Shown here piece after piece: positions 22,700-33,297 of a stretch of 64,000 nucleotides of DNA; within the stretch, counting starts at the first letter, position 1, and each line of letters begins with the position of its first letter. Under the pieces are notes generated by a model, which worked only from the letters and a program-made list of their open reading frames with translations, was not told the origin of the DNA and did not search any database. Origin of the DNA: Choristoneura fumiferana (lineage: Eukaryota; Arthropoda; Insecta; Lepidoptera; Tortricidae); contig NC_133491.1 in the NCBI RefSeq assembly GCF_025370935.1, positions 9,985,663 through 10,049,662 on the forward strand, in the 5' to 3' direction. A program made the translations under genes and the position numbers.

Positions 22700-25600
22700 A
22701 TAGTAGGTTAAAACTTACCCCAGTTTTTGGAACAGTATACCATTACTTGATTATCACGCTATAAGACTCTTAAATTCTATTTAGTTGTTTATTTGAGTTG
22801 TTTCTAATGTTGAAATAATGTTAACACATGTAAATAAAAAATGATTATTTTACGTATGTATTCTAGTTTATTTTATTTTTATACGACAGGTTAATAGCAC
22901 CCTTTGTTTTAATATTTTAAAAAGTCCTTCAATTTAAGAAGTGAACTATTTCTACTAGAAGTCTACCGAGTCTACAATTTCTAGTTTCAATAAACTTAAA
23001 CAAAACTTTGCAGTTTTATGCAAGTTTATGTTTTATTACTAACTTATATTTAATTGAGTACGAAAATAAAATATACGTTTTATCGGGCTTTTGCGAGATT
23101 ACCAGCTGATGTTTTTTCGTTACTTACTTCTTTTTACTACGATCGTATTTAAAATCCATTTTGACCATAAATTTAATACACGTCGTGAGTTTTCTATTTA
23201 ATTAAATTTGTCATTTTTTCAGTAAACGTTAACAGCTTCATGAATATACGCATGGTATTTTCAAATTCTTCTGGAATATTTCAGGAGGTTATTACTATTA
23301 GGTTAGTGTGACTGTTAAGGTTTTTCTAAACCTACAAGTATTACAGTGAAATATTTTGGAAGAATTTGAAGACATCTTGTATAATTATGTAGATAGTTCT
23401 ATATTTTCAGAGAGGAAATGAGTAATTATGTTTTTTTTGTGTATCAAGAAACCATCATTCGTCATTCAATGGTTAGGTAGTTTGGACGAAAATAAAACAA
23501 GTGTTTATTCACATATTCATTATTAATCACATTATTGTATAACCTAAAATCGTTATTTTTATTATAAGTGTTCTAAATTCAATAAACAACTATGTAATTG
23601 TCGTCAAACGACGCCCTTGCTTTGTAGTTTTAGAAAAATAACAACATTTTTTCACTCATTGAAGTTTGTAAGGTTTAGGCCAAAAAAATAATGAAAAGGT
23701 CAAATATTTACAGCCACAACATCATAAATGTAAAATTTAACATGTAATCAAAGATTATGTCTATTCGTTGACTCAAAAATATTTAACTTTAATTATAACA
23801 CTATAAAATGTTTGTATTTATTGATATGATCATTCGTAATGAAAAAAAAACGTGAAGGTCAAAAAGTTAGAAGTGTAGTTGTATTTACAAAGTCAAGTTC
23901 GATATTAGTTTTGGGGCACCTTGTATATATATTTCAATCTATTCCATCCACATGATTTCTGAGCGTTTTGAAGTGCATTAGATGTGCTTACGGTTTGTTT
24001 TTAGTATTTTCCTAAAGTTAACAAGACATTGATAATGCTATTGTATTCATCTCTTTAACATAAGTGCATTTTGAAGTAGAATCAGGGAAAATCTACAAGA
24101 ATTTAACACCATCGATTCATCGATCAGAAGTTGCAGAATATCATGTATGTCTATAGATCCACGCATCATTCCAACGTTATTATAAGAGAACTAATATTGT
24201 CAATGGCACCATATTATAACCTATACTTACAATTTTCATTAAAATGTATAATGAAACATTCAAATCAAATAACTAAAGTATCCAAGATTTTGCAAATTAA
24301 CAACAATAGTCATCTAATTTTTTCTAGTCACAAAAAGGGATAACTCTCTAGCTTCGTATAAAATTGAAGGCACAAGATAAATAAATCAACAACTACCGAA
24401 TAATCTCTACGATTTACATAAAAATTGTAAATACAGTCCATTTTATCCATACATATACTTAAACCATTTGAAGTTAAATAGATATTTCCAAGAAATCTAT
24501 TAGCAAATACTACTTTGACAGTTTAACATAACGTCTAATTGACGTACACAAAATTAGAAATTAAAAATAAATCTTAATAATATTCCGTAATACATATAAT
24601 ATTTGCAAATAATTGACCCCAAGAGGCTGCAGCAGTGTCATTCCTGGTCTGAATTTGTTTTATATTTTTTCGAGACGTACAGTCTTCAACTAGATATGCC
24701 AAATGAAAGAAGATATGCAATTCTGATAGGTATTCGATAAAATTATCTTAAATCTAAATTTCTATCACTTAACAATTCAATTCCATTTTTCGCTATTGCT
24801 GCTAATTTTATTGGTGTCACGAATACGAATTTTATAATAATTGCAAGATTTTACAGTTTTAGATAATTATAATCAAGAGTGTGACTAACCAAATCATTAA
24901 CTCGTTTTGGAATAGATAGTTTTATATAAATATTAATAAATTTCCGCTACATTGGAAGAACTCGCTCACTAGTGTATAACTTTGAAATTCTTCGAGCAGG
25001 CTTAGGCCAATTTTAATTAAATTTAAATTAAAGCAGCTTCACAGCGAAGTTTCAAATTATATATTATAGAAAGGACTTGCTCGTAGAGTCCTTGAACAAG
25101 GCACGCAAATGAAACTTATAATTCAGCTAAAATGTTACATACTTATTACTTTTACTGACTACAAACGCATTGATTTAATAAAGGAAAAATATTTAGAAGT
25201 ATGTCTACAAAATGAAATAAAAGATCTTTTGACCAGTACTTCAGTAATTTAAGGTAAAATTGTAAATACTTAACGGCAATTTACGCGTATGATATCCATT
25301 TAAATATATTATGTGATATAATTTTGATAAGGATAACATTTAGCCAAATTTTGTTTCATTTTAGGTAGGTATTCTAGATTCTAGAGATGCTACCTAATTT
25401 ATTTAAGTAGATATTAGAATGTAAAGTACCTAGTGTAAATACGTAGTATATGGTTTTGCAGACAGCTTCACGTTTTAAGTAGAACCCAACGGATGCGATG
25501 AATAAATATCTTACATGTATTTTCCTGAAACATAAATACGATCAGTAAATACAAATTTCGGTGAAAAATATAATCAGCGTTGTCTGTAAATAGATCCCCA

Positions 25601-25775
25601 TTAAAATAAACAAGTTTTTGGAAAGATTTCAAATTTCAATCAACAACGTTTATTCGGGAAGCAATTTTACAATCTCAATTAAATTTATCCTAGGATTTTT
25701 TTTATTAAGGCAATAAACAGTCACATAGTTAAACATTGCATTTATAACATGAAAAGGTAAACCTAAACAAATATG
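22700..25775. other. AT-rich spacer between nSyb copies
   Basis: Between the probable promoter of copy B and the 3' end of copy A. I see no exon, element or RNA gene. TTTATT words near 25,650 and 25,702 are AATAAA on the minus strand and could end the copy A transcript. Confidence 0.4.
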
Positions 25776-25778
25776 AAA

Positions 25779-25920
25779 GGGCTGTTTCACCACCCATTGA
25801 TTAGTCTTAACTGACGGTTAAACGTGATGCCGTCTCTATTTGTTTTGTTCGAATAGAAGACGGCATCACATTTAACCGTCAGTTAAGTTAAGACTAATCG
25901 ATGGGTGGTGAAACAGCCCC
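25779..25920. mobile_element. Near-perfect hairpin MITE
   Basis: GGGCTGTTTCACCACCCATT and about 40 more bases are repeated as the reverse complement around a short centre (CTATTTGTTTTGTTCGAATAG). A half copy is at 47697-47774. Confidence 0.85.
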
Positions 25921-26219
25921 TTAATATTAAAATTTAAGAATCTCAATGCAGAAAATTACGAAGACTGCCCATTTCCTCAAATATTTTAAATGTTGGTGCA
26001 AAAGATGTGGAACTCGACCGTTTGTAATTATTTTCAAACTCAATATGTAAATGTGAATGTATTGTTTTAGAACTCCATACTCGTAAGTGGGACGTAAATA
26101 TTGAATATCTTACCATTCTCCAGTGTTGATAGTATTCAAAACGTGTAAGAAAGCGTAGTTGTGTATAAAAAGGTACAACAGTAAATATTGAAAGGTGTGA
26201 TGTAAGTACTGAAATGTTT

Positions 26220-26374
26220 CTAAACTACTTCGATGAATGTCTGAAAGTGTCAGTAAATGTACGAATGTAAAACCACAGTAACAATCCAATATAAATAACA
26301 CAAAAATGTGTAGGAAAATAATGTTTTACTTACCGTGGAACTCACCAATGTAAATGTATCAACGAATACAAGCC
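26220..26374 (-). CDS. nSyb: nSyb copy A possible last exons (26374-26334 and 26240-26220)
   Basis: A long pyrimidine tract ends in GCGCATGTTCAG, and a short exon follows. With the T carried over it reads WLVFVDTFTLVSST. It has two overlapping donors, TTG|GTGAGT and ACG|GTAAGT, both in phase 0. The next good acceptor (GACACTTTCAG) gives TFIEVV and a stop at 26222-26220. The splice signals are good but I know no family match for the residues, so the true end could differ. Confidence 0.38.
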
Positions 26375-29300
26375 CTGAACATGCGCAAGCGTTTAGATCA
26401 AGAAGGAAGTAAGAGAGGGAAAGACAGAAGATCTAACGTTACTCACAATGAATAGTATTAGCTGGCATAGTGATATTGCTGGTTATGCCCGATACACCCG
26501 AGGAGATGCCAGTCATAGTCGGGGTGCCACGGTATCGAACTAACCAAACATTTGTTTAATGTTATCACCTGCAAACAGCCATGAGCAGAACTTATGCCTC
26601 GAAGCTACTACTGGCTATCTCAAGAGCCTCGTAGTTCAACAAGGTTTAGCGCTAGAAGGATAAGAGTTTACTACGAGTTCTTCTGGATAGTTGCGACTAT
26701 TATTGTAAGCCTTTATTTATTAAAACAGTTTTATAAAGTGTATATTTCTGATGATTCTTTGTAATCTACTGTTCATTTGTAATATTTTATGTATTTAACA
26801 ATATAATTTGATCACAATTTCAATAACAGCAATCAGTGATAAAAAATACGTTGGTGTCTAAAACCAAAAATATAAATTCCTCCAGAGAACGTAATCACAA
26901 AAGGATTGGTAAATAAAATGTTGTAACAGTCACAGTCAAATAGTAGAGTGGGAATTTGCAAGGCATAAGGTTTTTGAATACACATTGAAGGAACAATATA
27001 CAGCCAATTATAACACAAATATTGCTTCTTTGGGCAACAAAGTTGAAACACAACCAATCTGGCCGGTAAACTTGTTTCATTTCAACTCCTGTTGCTCATA
27101 AGATTTCTAAATTTAATTTTTCTAAGTTTTTGGTCACTCGACAACATTGACGGAATATTGTTAAAGTGTAACTACTTACCAAACAGTAGGCCTATTATGA
27201 CGATTCCAATCACTCCCATTATTATCATCATCTGCAATAATGTGATATCATCATTTTCAGTATTGACGTTTGTTTTAATTATTATGGTTTTTATGAGAAA
27301 ACAACATAAAGTATCAATTTTTTAGCTAGTGAAAACCTACACAATAATATATTACTATATCTTCAGCTTTTTGACTTTGATTAAACGGAACCAACGTTTA
27401 GCTGCTATTATTTCCAAGCTAATAATTGATTACCTTTAAATTCTGTAGCCAAAATTTGTTCTTTAAGCTCTTTGCCTGTTGCTCAAACTGCGACGCGCCG
27501 TATTGGAGGGCATCTACAAAAATAAAGAATATTGTTCGATTATTGTACATATTACTAGCTTAAAGTTTATCTTTTATATTACTATCATTATTAGCTGGTG
27601 GCACGTCATTTGCGTAAAATATAATTTTGCCTTACTACACTGATTAGTTAGAAAGGTAGTAATTTGTAATTGCTTATTTATCACCTATTCAAAAATTGTT
27701 ATTACCAGCTCTGTCGTCCAGTTCTGATAGCTTTGCATCTCTCTCTAGTACTTTCTCCACATTTGTCTTCATAATGTCCACCACCTGAAATTCAAAATAT
27801 TTTACATAGTTTAAGTTTGTAATTGAAAAGTTATCATCATTTATAATGAACATTGAATAGATTGTAGCACCCATAACCTACCATTGATTTTAAAAGCATG
27901 GTACATTTTTACCAATCTTTTTGTACTGTAACAAAATGTAGATATTTCCGATGGAATGCAAAAGTCTTCGTATCACAAAGTCACAAAACGCTTCGTCATC
28001 ATCGTACCATAATTTATTAACCCTTGAATTAACATGTGCACTGCAAGGCCGACTTGTATATTCACCAAGGACAAAAGTGACAACAGGTTGACCTTGACCT
28101 AGCCCTTTATGCCCGTTTCACACGAGGGCAGAACAGTCGGGCAGGACAGTAGGCAGCACAGTACCGTAAACTGCTTCAACTTTGCCCTCTGGCGCCAACA
28201 TTGCCTGAGTTGATTTTGAGTCGCGATAACTTAGGACTCTTATAGTTTTTAAACTTTAATCTACACGGGAATTATTATTACGAGGAGACAAAAGTTTAAA
28301 AACCTAAAGGGTGCTAAGTTATCGACTCTAAATTGAATCAGGCAATGTTGGGGCTAGAGGGCAAAGTTGAAGCAGTTTACGGTACTGCTACAATCTGAAC
28401 GCACACGCCGAGACAGAACAGTACTGTTCTGCTGCCTACTGTCTTGCCCGACTGTTCTGCCCTCGTGTAAAACGGGCATTACAGTAAGTTAATAAACGTA
28501 CGCAGTAAATAAAGGCGCCTGACTGAAATATGTGATCATAAAATCAACGAGAAATAACGATCATCATCATTTTCTTCAGATTATAGACATATTAGATATT
28601 TTGACCTGGATAACTCACGTCTTTAATCAATTTTAGCAGCCGCCGAGTCGCGTTGCTCCTAAGAGGAAGGGTTACGGATTAGCCCTAAACATGTCGAGCT
28701 AAACTCTAAAGTGCAATTTATTTATTTTTTAACTCGTATGCAATATTGCTGAAGATTTTGCGCCCCAGTAATATTAAAAAATAATGTTTTATTTTACAGC
28801 ATACAAAAAGTTACCAATTAACACATAACCAATTTGTAGGGTTCCGAATCCAAAGGGAAAAAACGGAAAAACATAGTAAAAAGAATCTGCACAAAACTGT
28901 GAAACAATGCAATGGTGAGTGTGAAGTTCCCAATGCGCACTGGGCTCGCGTGGGAACTATGATCCAAGCCTTTTATTTAGAGAAAAGTGCCCACTAGTTG
29001 GAAGTAGTCAAGGAAACTGAATCACATAACCAGGGTAGAACCTTTGTGCTATACATCTGCCAATGAAATCATAGCGAAATTGGTTATGAGGTTCCACCCT
29101 GGTACGTGTTTCAGTTTCCTTGACTGTATATAGGCTGGGATGATGATGATAATGATGATGATGCTATACCTCATCGACTTGCGCCTGCGTCTGCTGCAAG
29201 CGTCGCTGGGCGGCCACTTGCTGCATGTTGCGTGGGCCCCCGATAATCTCCCCGTCGGGACCGGTCTGGGGCTCCGTGGAGGGCATGCCGGGGGGGCCTT

Positions 29301-31524
29301 CTGGTGCTGCCCTGGAATACCAAAAGCAATCAATATAATGAGACATCCAATATAATAGGGCTGGCCATATCAGCGGAAGAACTGTTAACCGCTGGGGTAA
29401 ACGAGTTCTTGAGTGGAGACCTTGGTAAGCGTGGCGTAGGACGCTCTCAGACTAGGTAGAGCGATGATCCTAAGAGGGGGCTGAGGATCGTGCTCAGTGG
29501 CTTTTAAGTTTAGAAGCCTATGTCCAGAAGTGGACGAAGATAGGCTGATGATGACGATGAATGAGACAAGCGCAGCGTAGGACATCCAAGAACTAGATGG
29601 ACGGATGACTTGGTTAAAGCCGCGAGTTCACGATGGATGCAGGCCGCTTCGAACTCAAGCAACTAAAGTTCTATGCGGGGAGGGCTCTGTCCAACAGTGG
29701 ACGTCCAATAGCTGATATGATGATGATGATGATTGTAACCGATATCTTGACTAAGCTAGCTTTCGATAAAAAAAAACTGATATTTCTTTTGTGAGCTATG
29801 ATGCCACTGACAGACATTACGTACATAAAGCGGTCAAACTTATAGATGGTGAGTTATTGTTTCTGAAAAATTCTTCTTAACAATGTCAATCATCTAGATT
29901 CAGTAAATAGAATAAGTCACCCAAATCAATACCAAACTTGGCAATATGCCGACTCAGCATATTTACGGGTAAGGTCATTTACCTACACTTATTTGACTTA
30001 GTTCCATTACGGAATATGAAAAATGATAGTCTAGAATTCGTTTTAAGTTTTTGAGACAGTATAATGTTCAACTCATTTAACCCTTTAGTGGATAACGTCA
30101 AGATATTTGCCGACATACCACTCAGACATTTTATTTTCTTTCTCAATGAACGTGGTGTTAGTTAATATAAATTTTGTTTCGCATTTATAAGATAATATAC
30201 TCGTACTAATCTACAAATAAAAAGAAAGCCGTTAAAAGTTATTCCATCCCTTGTTAAAATATGATGATTCTTAGGCCTAAAGTTAGATTTTTAACTATTG
30301 CCTACATTTGAAGAAAAATGATAGTAAATAAAATTTTCTTTGCTGGATTTATCCAGTAGTCACAATCCTTTAGTTTCAGAGACAAGTTTGGCGATATAAA
30401 GTTTAAAGAAAAAAAAACTGTTATTTGATTATTTAAAAAAATGAAGACGGCAATATATTTGCCACTATCCGTTAAGTGTCTAGTGTTTATTAAAGGAAAG
30501 GGTAGGTAACTATTGTTATTATTTAAATATGAAGCAATAGCTTAATTCAATACTTCAAATTATTACATGCTAGCAACCTTTAGCTAGTTTTGCTGGGATT
30601 ACAATACCTACTTGGAAATACCTACCTACATATTAAAAATTTATTCATTTTCGATACTTCCTGCCACCCGCAGTCCCCCCAGCAAACTGACATGACGGTC
30701 TTGTCATTTACTGCCCTTGGCTGATAGCGGCAAACATATTGCCGTCTTATAATTCAGAAACCCCGAAATAATATATATATTTCTCTTTCTCAAAAATCAT
30801 AAAAAAAACCGTGCTGTGCGTTCGTTAAAGTTCTCGATTCGTTGCTATAAAAGAATAATGGCTTTGGATTATTTCTGAGAATGAAATAACATGATGTCAA
30901 AAAAACTTACTGCTTCAGTCTAAAGCGAAAATTAAAACAGATTACTCAAAATTTTATGTAAGTAACTATAAGTTAATTCTATATTAACCATCATAAAGAA
31001 TTTTATTAGTAAACTTATTTGAAAAAAAGAAGTGAAACGTCCTATTTTCTTAAGTTCACCTTCATATGCACAGTAAAACATTTTCAAAACATCAATATGA
31101 ATCATATCTTATATTCATAAATATTAATCTTTTTTTAAATATTTTTTATTTTGGGCACACAACACAAAAAGGAAACGACAGGTAGGTACGTAGCCTGAAT
31201 TTCAATAAACTGTGATTCCGTGATAAAGTAATAACTTCGGATTGGTGCCAATAAATATGACACTTCAGTGATTTTAACAGATTAAATCAACAAGTGTGAA
31301 TTTTTTAAATAATTATTCTCTTAGAAGTGCCTTTCAGAAACATAAAAAATAGTAAAATGTATTTTTTTTTTCGGTATAAAAGTAAAATTGTGTAAGATAT
31401 CAGTCAGGTATTTCAGAGTGAACAAAGCAACAGATTAGCATTCCAATTTGCCGCATGCAACAATCAATTGATCAACTTTCTACGATTTTTCAAACTTGAT
31501 CTCTAATTTCAATCGTACTTACAT
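26220..31524 (-). CDS. nSyb: Neuronal synaptobrevin (VAMP), tandem copy A, whole gene span
   Basis: This is a vesicle R-SNARE that pairs with syntaxin and SNAP-25 to drive synaptic vesicle fusion. Seven coding exons can be joined on the minus strand: 31524-31523 (AT of the start codon), 29311-29170, 27784-27706, 27513-27434, 27231-27180, 26539-26447 and, less surely, 26374-26334 plus 26240-26220. The product is about 150 residues to the end of the sixth exon and about 169 with the tentative tail. Residues 1-30 are Pro/Gly-rich. The SNARE motif runs from RRLQQTQAQVDEV through VLERD (zero-layer Arg) and GASQFE to FWLQNLK, followed by a membrane span starting MMIIMGVIG. The GPDGEIIGGP segment before the SNARE motif matches insect nSyb rather than the ubiquitous Syb. 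All splice phases agree. Synaptobrevin identity is very sure; the last exons are not. Confidence 0.93.
26447..26539 (-). CDS. nSyb: nSyb copy A exon 6: luminal tail
   Basis: This exon is 93 nt. The acceptor is AAATGTTTGGTTAG and the donor is CATT|GTGAGT, phase 1 in and out. With the G carried from the previous exon it opens with Val and codes for VRYRGTPTMTGISSGVSGIT then SNITMPANTIH. The first three residues match copy B (VRY), which supports this exon. The tail would face the vesicle lumen. N-I-T is an N-glycosylation sequon. Drosophila nSyb also has a long luminal tail, but the sequences are not alike. Confidence 0.75.
27180..27231 (-). CDS. nSyb: nSyb copy A exon 5: transmembrane segment
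   Basis: This exon is 52 nt, with acceptor ATTATTGCAG and donor TTTG|GTAAGT, phase 0 in and phase 1 out. It codes for MMIIMGVIGIVIIGLLF, the single tail-anchor membrane span. The MMIIMGVI start is typical of synaptobrevins. Confidence 0.95.
27434..27513 (-). CDS. nSyb: nSyb copy A exon 4: end of SNARE motif and juxtamembrane linker
   Basis: This exon is 80 nt with acceptor TTTATTTTTGTAG and donor AAAG|GTAATC; it enters in phase 1 and leaves in phase 0. After the shared Asp it codes for ALQYGASQFEQQAKSLKNKF followed by WLQNLK. It keeps the Gln-Phe pair in the +6 layer region and the basic, Trp-containing linker that lies at the vesicle membrane. Confidence 0.95.
27706..27784 (-). CDS. nSyb: nSyb copy A exon 3: SNARE core with zero-layer Arg
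   Basis: This exon is 79 nt, phase 0 in and phase 1 out. The acceptor is TTTGAATTTCAG and the donor is GCTG|GTAATA. It codes for VVDIMKTNVEKVLERDAKLS then ELDDRA. The Arg in VLERD is the ionic zero-layer residue of R-SNAREs. The last base G joins AT of the next exon to give Asp. Confidence 0.95.
28110..28478. mobile_element. PIF/Harbinger-like MITE in nSyb copy A intron 2
   Basis: A 369 bp, almost fully palindromic element. The ends TGCCCGTTTCACACGAGGGC stay alike for about 49 bases and inner arms continue the pairing (CAGTACCGTAAACTGCTTCA against its complement). It is flanked by TTA on both sides, as expected for the TWA target of PIF/Harbinger elements. Confidence 0.75.
28915..28975 (-). 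mobile_element. Dispersed retroelement fragment, antisense
   Basis: GTGAAGTTCCCAATGCGCAC then TGGGCTCGCGTGGGAACTA is the complement of the motif at 50.98-51.01 kb. Confidence 0.5.
29170..29311 (-). CDS. nSyb: nSyb copy A exon 2: N-terminal region and start of SNARE motif
   Basis: This exon has 142 nt. The acceptor is TTTTGGTATTCCAG and the donor is GAG|GTATAG. The first G completes the start codon; 47 codons follow and the exon ends in phase 0. It codes for AAPEGPPGMPSTEP, the nSyb signature GPDGEIIGGPRNMQQ, and the first SNARE layers RRLQQTQAQVDE. The intron above it (29312-31522) carries LINE tails; the intron below it holds a PIF/Harbinger-like MITE. Confidence 0.92.
29356..29735 (+). mobile_element. 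Two adjoining non-LTR retrotransposon tails
   Basis: The first (29356-29562) has CTGGCCATATCAGCGGAAGA and ends AGGCTGATGATGACGATG. The second (29562-29735) runs from GACAAGCGCAGCGTAGGACA to CAACAGTGGACGTCC and (GAT)n. Both are decayed LINE C-termini in copy A intron 1. Confidence 0.7.
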
Positions 31525-31695
31525 CGCAATTTTTTCTCCTTGTTAAGTGAATTTATAGGTTTCTAAGGTATTTGTATGGTTGAGAGCTTTCGCGGGGCTT
31601 TCAGGCGCACGGTCTTGCCGCAAAGCACGACTGAAGCCGGCCGCAGTGAAATCGCGAACACAAGTGCTGACGGAGCTTTAAATCCTAGTCCCAGT
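31523..31695 (-). other. nSyb: nSyb copy A first exon: 5' UTR and the AT of a split start codon
   Basis: On the minus strand a GC-rich leader ends AAAATTGCGAT and meets a near-perfect donor GTAAGTACG. The next coding exon needs two bases before its first G. AT plus G makes ATG, so the start codon is split by the intron and the protein begins M-A-A-P-E. The 3' limit at 31523 is set by the donor. The upper limit is a guess of about 25-30 bases below the TATA box. No other ATG opens the frame of the next exon from this side. Confidence 0.65.
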
Positions 31696-31719
31696 TCTTT
31701 TTTCCGCCCATTTTTTTTA

Positions 31720-31727
31720 CTTTTATA
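31720..31727 (-). promoter_or_regulatory. TATA box, nSyb copy A
   Basis: TATAAAAG on the minus strand lies about 200 bases above the first-exon donor at 31523. It is followed by a GC-rich leader that contrasts with the AT-rich surroundings. This fits a core promoter with a start near 31,690. A TCAGT initiator-like match is at 31634-31630, which would be an alternative start. Confidence 0.4.
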
Positions 31728-31785
31728 TCATTTTTTAAAAACTGAATGAACGGAAAGATATATTAGTGTTGAGATTACTTTTACG

Positions 31786-32056
31786 GTGATCCCGTAAAAC
31801 CTAAATTGAAAATACAAACTGAAATATAGATGCACAGAAAAACCAGAAAATAAGACCAACACTGGGAATCGAACCCAGGTCCTCGGTATTCCGTACCGCG
31901 TGCTATACCGTTACATAGCACAACAACACAACAGTATAACAGTGGTGTAGCGGTATAGCACGCGGTACGGAATACCGAGGACCTGGGTTCGATTCCCAGT
32001 GTTGGTCTTATTTTTCTGGTTTTTCTGTGCATCTATATTTCAGTTTGTATTTTCAA
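31786..32056. mobile_element. Two tRNA-headed SINE arms, head to head
   Basis: A long palindrome. Each arm has a tRNA-like head with a perfect B box (GGTTCGATTCC at 31986-31996 on plus; its complement at 31864-31874) and a body ending in TTTTTCTGTGCATC...TTTGTATTTTCAATTTA. The heads face each other across about 24 bases (ACAACAACACAACAG). The anticodon arm is not a normal tRNA. Confidence 0.75.
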
Positions 32057-32129
32057 TTTATATTAGTGTTCTTTTTTCGTTTAAATGTATTATTTTGCAA
32101 CTAGAGGTATAACGTGCCAGTAAAAGTTT

Positions 32130-32285
32130 ATCGAGCGAGCTGTCGGTATGCCTCCAACAAGATGGAGCGACGACCTGGTTAAGATCGCGGGATCGCGTTG
32201 AATGCGGAAAGCACAAGACCGGTCTGAGTGGAGAGCCTTGGGGGAGGCCTGTCACAGAGTATATAATAGTACTAACGTACAGAAT
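32130..32285 (+). mobile_element. Non-LTR retrotransposon C-terminal relic
   Basis: Reads VGMPPTRWSDDLVKIAGSR, a stop, then RKAQDRSEWRALGEACH, the usual LINE ORF2 end. The tail motif is lost. Confidence 0.65.
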
Positions 32286-32805
32286 GGCCACGCACTGATT
32301 CGAGTTACCCCACCCCTCAAGCGCAGATTGCAGGAAAACCGCAGGAAAGCAGTCGGGTGCGCAACGAATTTAGGTCAGCCGCATGGCACTAAGTTCGGGA
32401 GCAATAATTTTGCGAAATGGTAACGGTACCCTACCTACTTCCTTTTATAAATAAATAATGATTTCTGAAACTATCGCGATTAATACATTAAATAACTACC
32501 TACCGAATAACTCGTTTAAGTTTGTAGTCGTACATCTATTGTAATTGAAAATAATAATGCTTAAATACACAGACAGACACATTTTAAGTAGGTTTAAATA
32601 AATAGGTAAGATTAACGATTACATTTATTTAAGCGATTATATCTAAGCCATACCTACATATAAGTACCTTTTAAATGTCATTGGTAGTACTAATGGTACT
32701 AGGGTTTTGCGATAGTCAGCCCTGTGTATCTTACGCACACATTGACGCGTGTACAGACGTCTTCGTGTTTATGTAGATTCAAGAACGCGTATTTTGTACG
32801 TCGTG

Positions 32806-32871
32806 GCCGCCGTGTGCCTATGTCCAGCAGCAGTGGACGTCATTCGGCTAACATCATGATGATGATAATGA
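32806..32871 (+). mobile_element. Non-LTR retrotransposon tail fragment
   Basis: GTGCCTATGTCCAGCAGCAG then TGGACGTCATTCGGC and an ATGATGATGATAATG tail. Confidence 0.6.
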
Positions 32872-33061
32872 AAAATTTATGTCGAACATGACGGCTATCA
32901 TTTCCATTCTATTTTCAACTTTTGAATCAAAAACCGCATGGAAATGTTTTTGTTGGTTTGAATAATCCAAAATAAAATACAAAAAAATGACTGCAGTAAC
33001 TGTACTTTTATGATTGGTTTTTGGAGTCTTTTTTTATTTTTTATTTCAACTCCAAATTTGT

Positions 33062-33212
33062 TACTTTTACGGGTATCCCGTGAAACCATATCGAAAATAC
33101 AAACTGAGACATGGATGCACAGAAAAACCAAAAAAAGAGACCAGCACTGGGAATCGAACCCAGGTCCTCAACAATCCGTGATGCGTGCTATAACCCATAC
33201 ACCACTGCTGGA
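33062..33212 (-). mobile_element. tRNA-headed SINE
   Basis: On the minus strand a tRNA-like head (from CAGCAGTGGTGTATGGG, with B box GGTTCGATTCC) is followed by the same body as in the pair at 31.8-32.06 kb, ending near CACGGGATACCCGTAAAAG. Confidence 0.7.
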
Positions 33213-33297
33213 CAGGAATCTAGACACAAATTTTTCCTATGCATACATATCTCAGGTTGCTTATTTCAACTATGCTACTTAAGCAGCAGCACTAGCC

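Noticed and set aside
26110..26301. 63-codon minus-strand frame ending at a donor-like ATGGTAAG
   Set aside because: No upstream acceptor joins it in frame to copy A, the residues look random, and a better short last exon overlaps it.
31942..32007. Possible tRNA gene
   Set aside because: The B box and T arm are good, but the anticodon and acceptor stems do not form a proper tRNA, and the same head occurs in SINE copies nearby.
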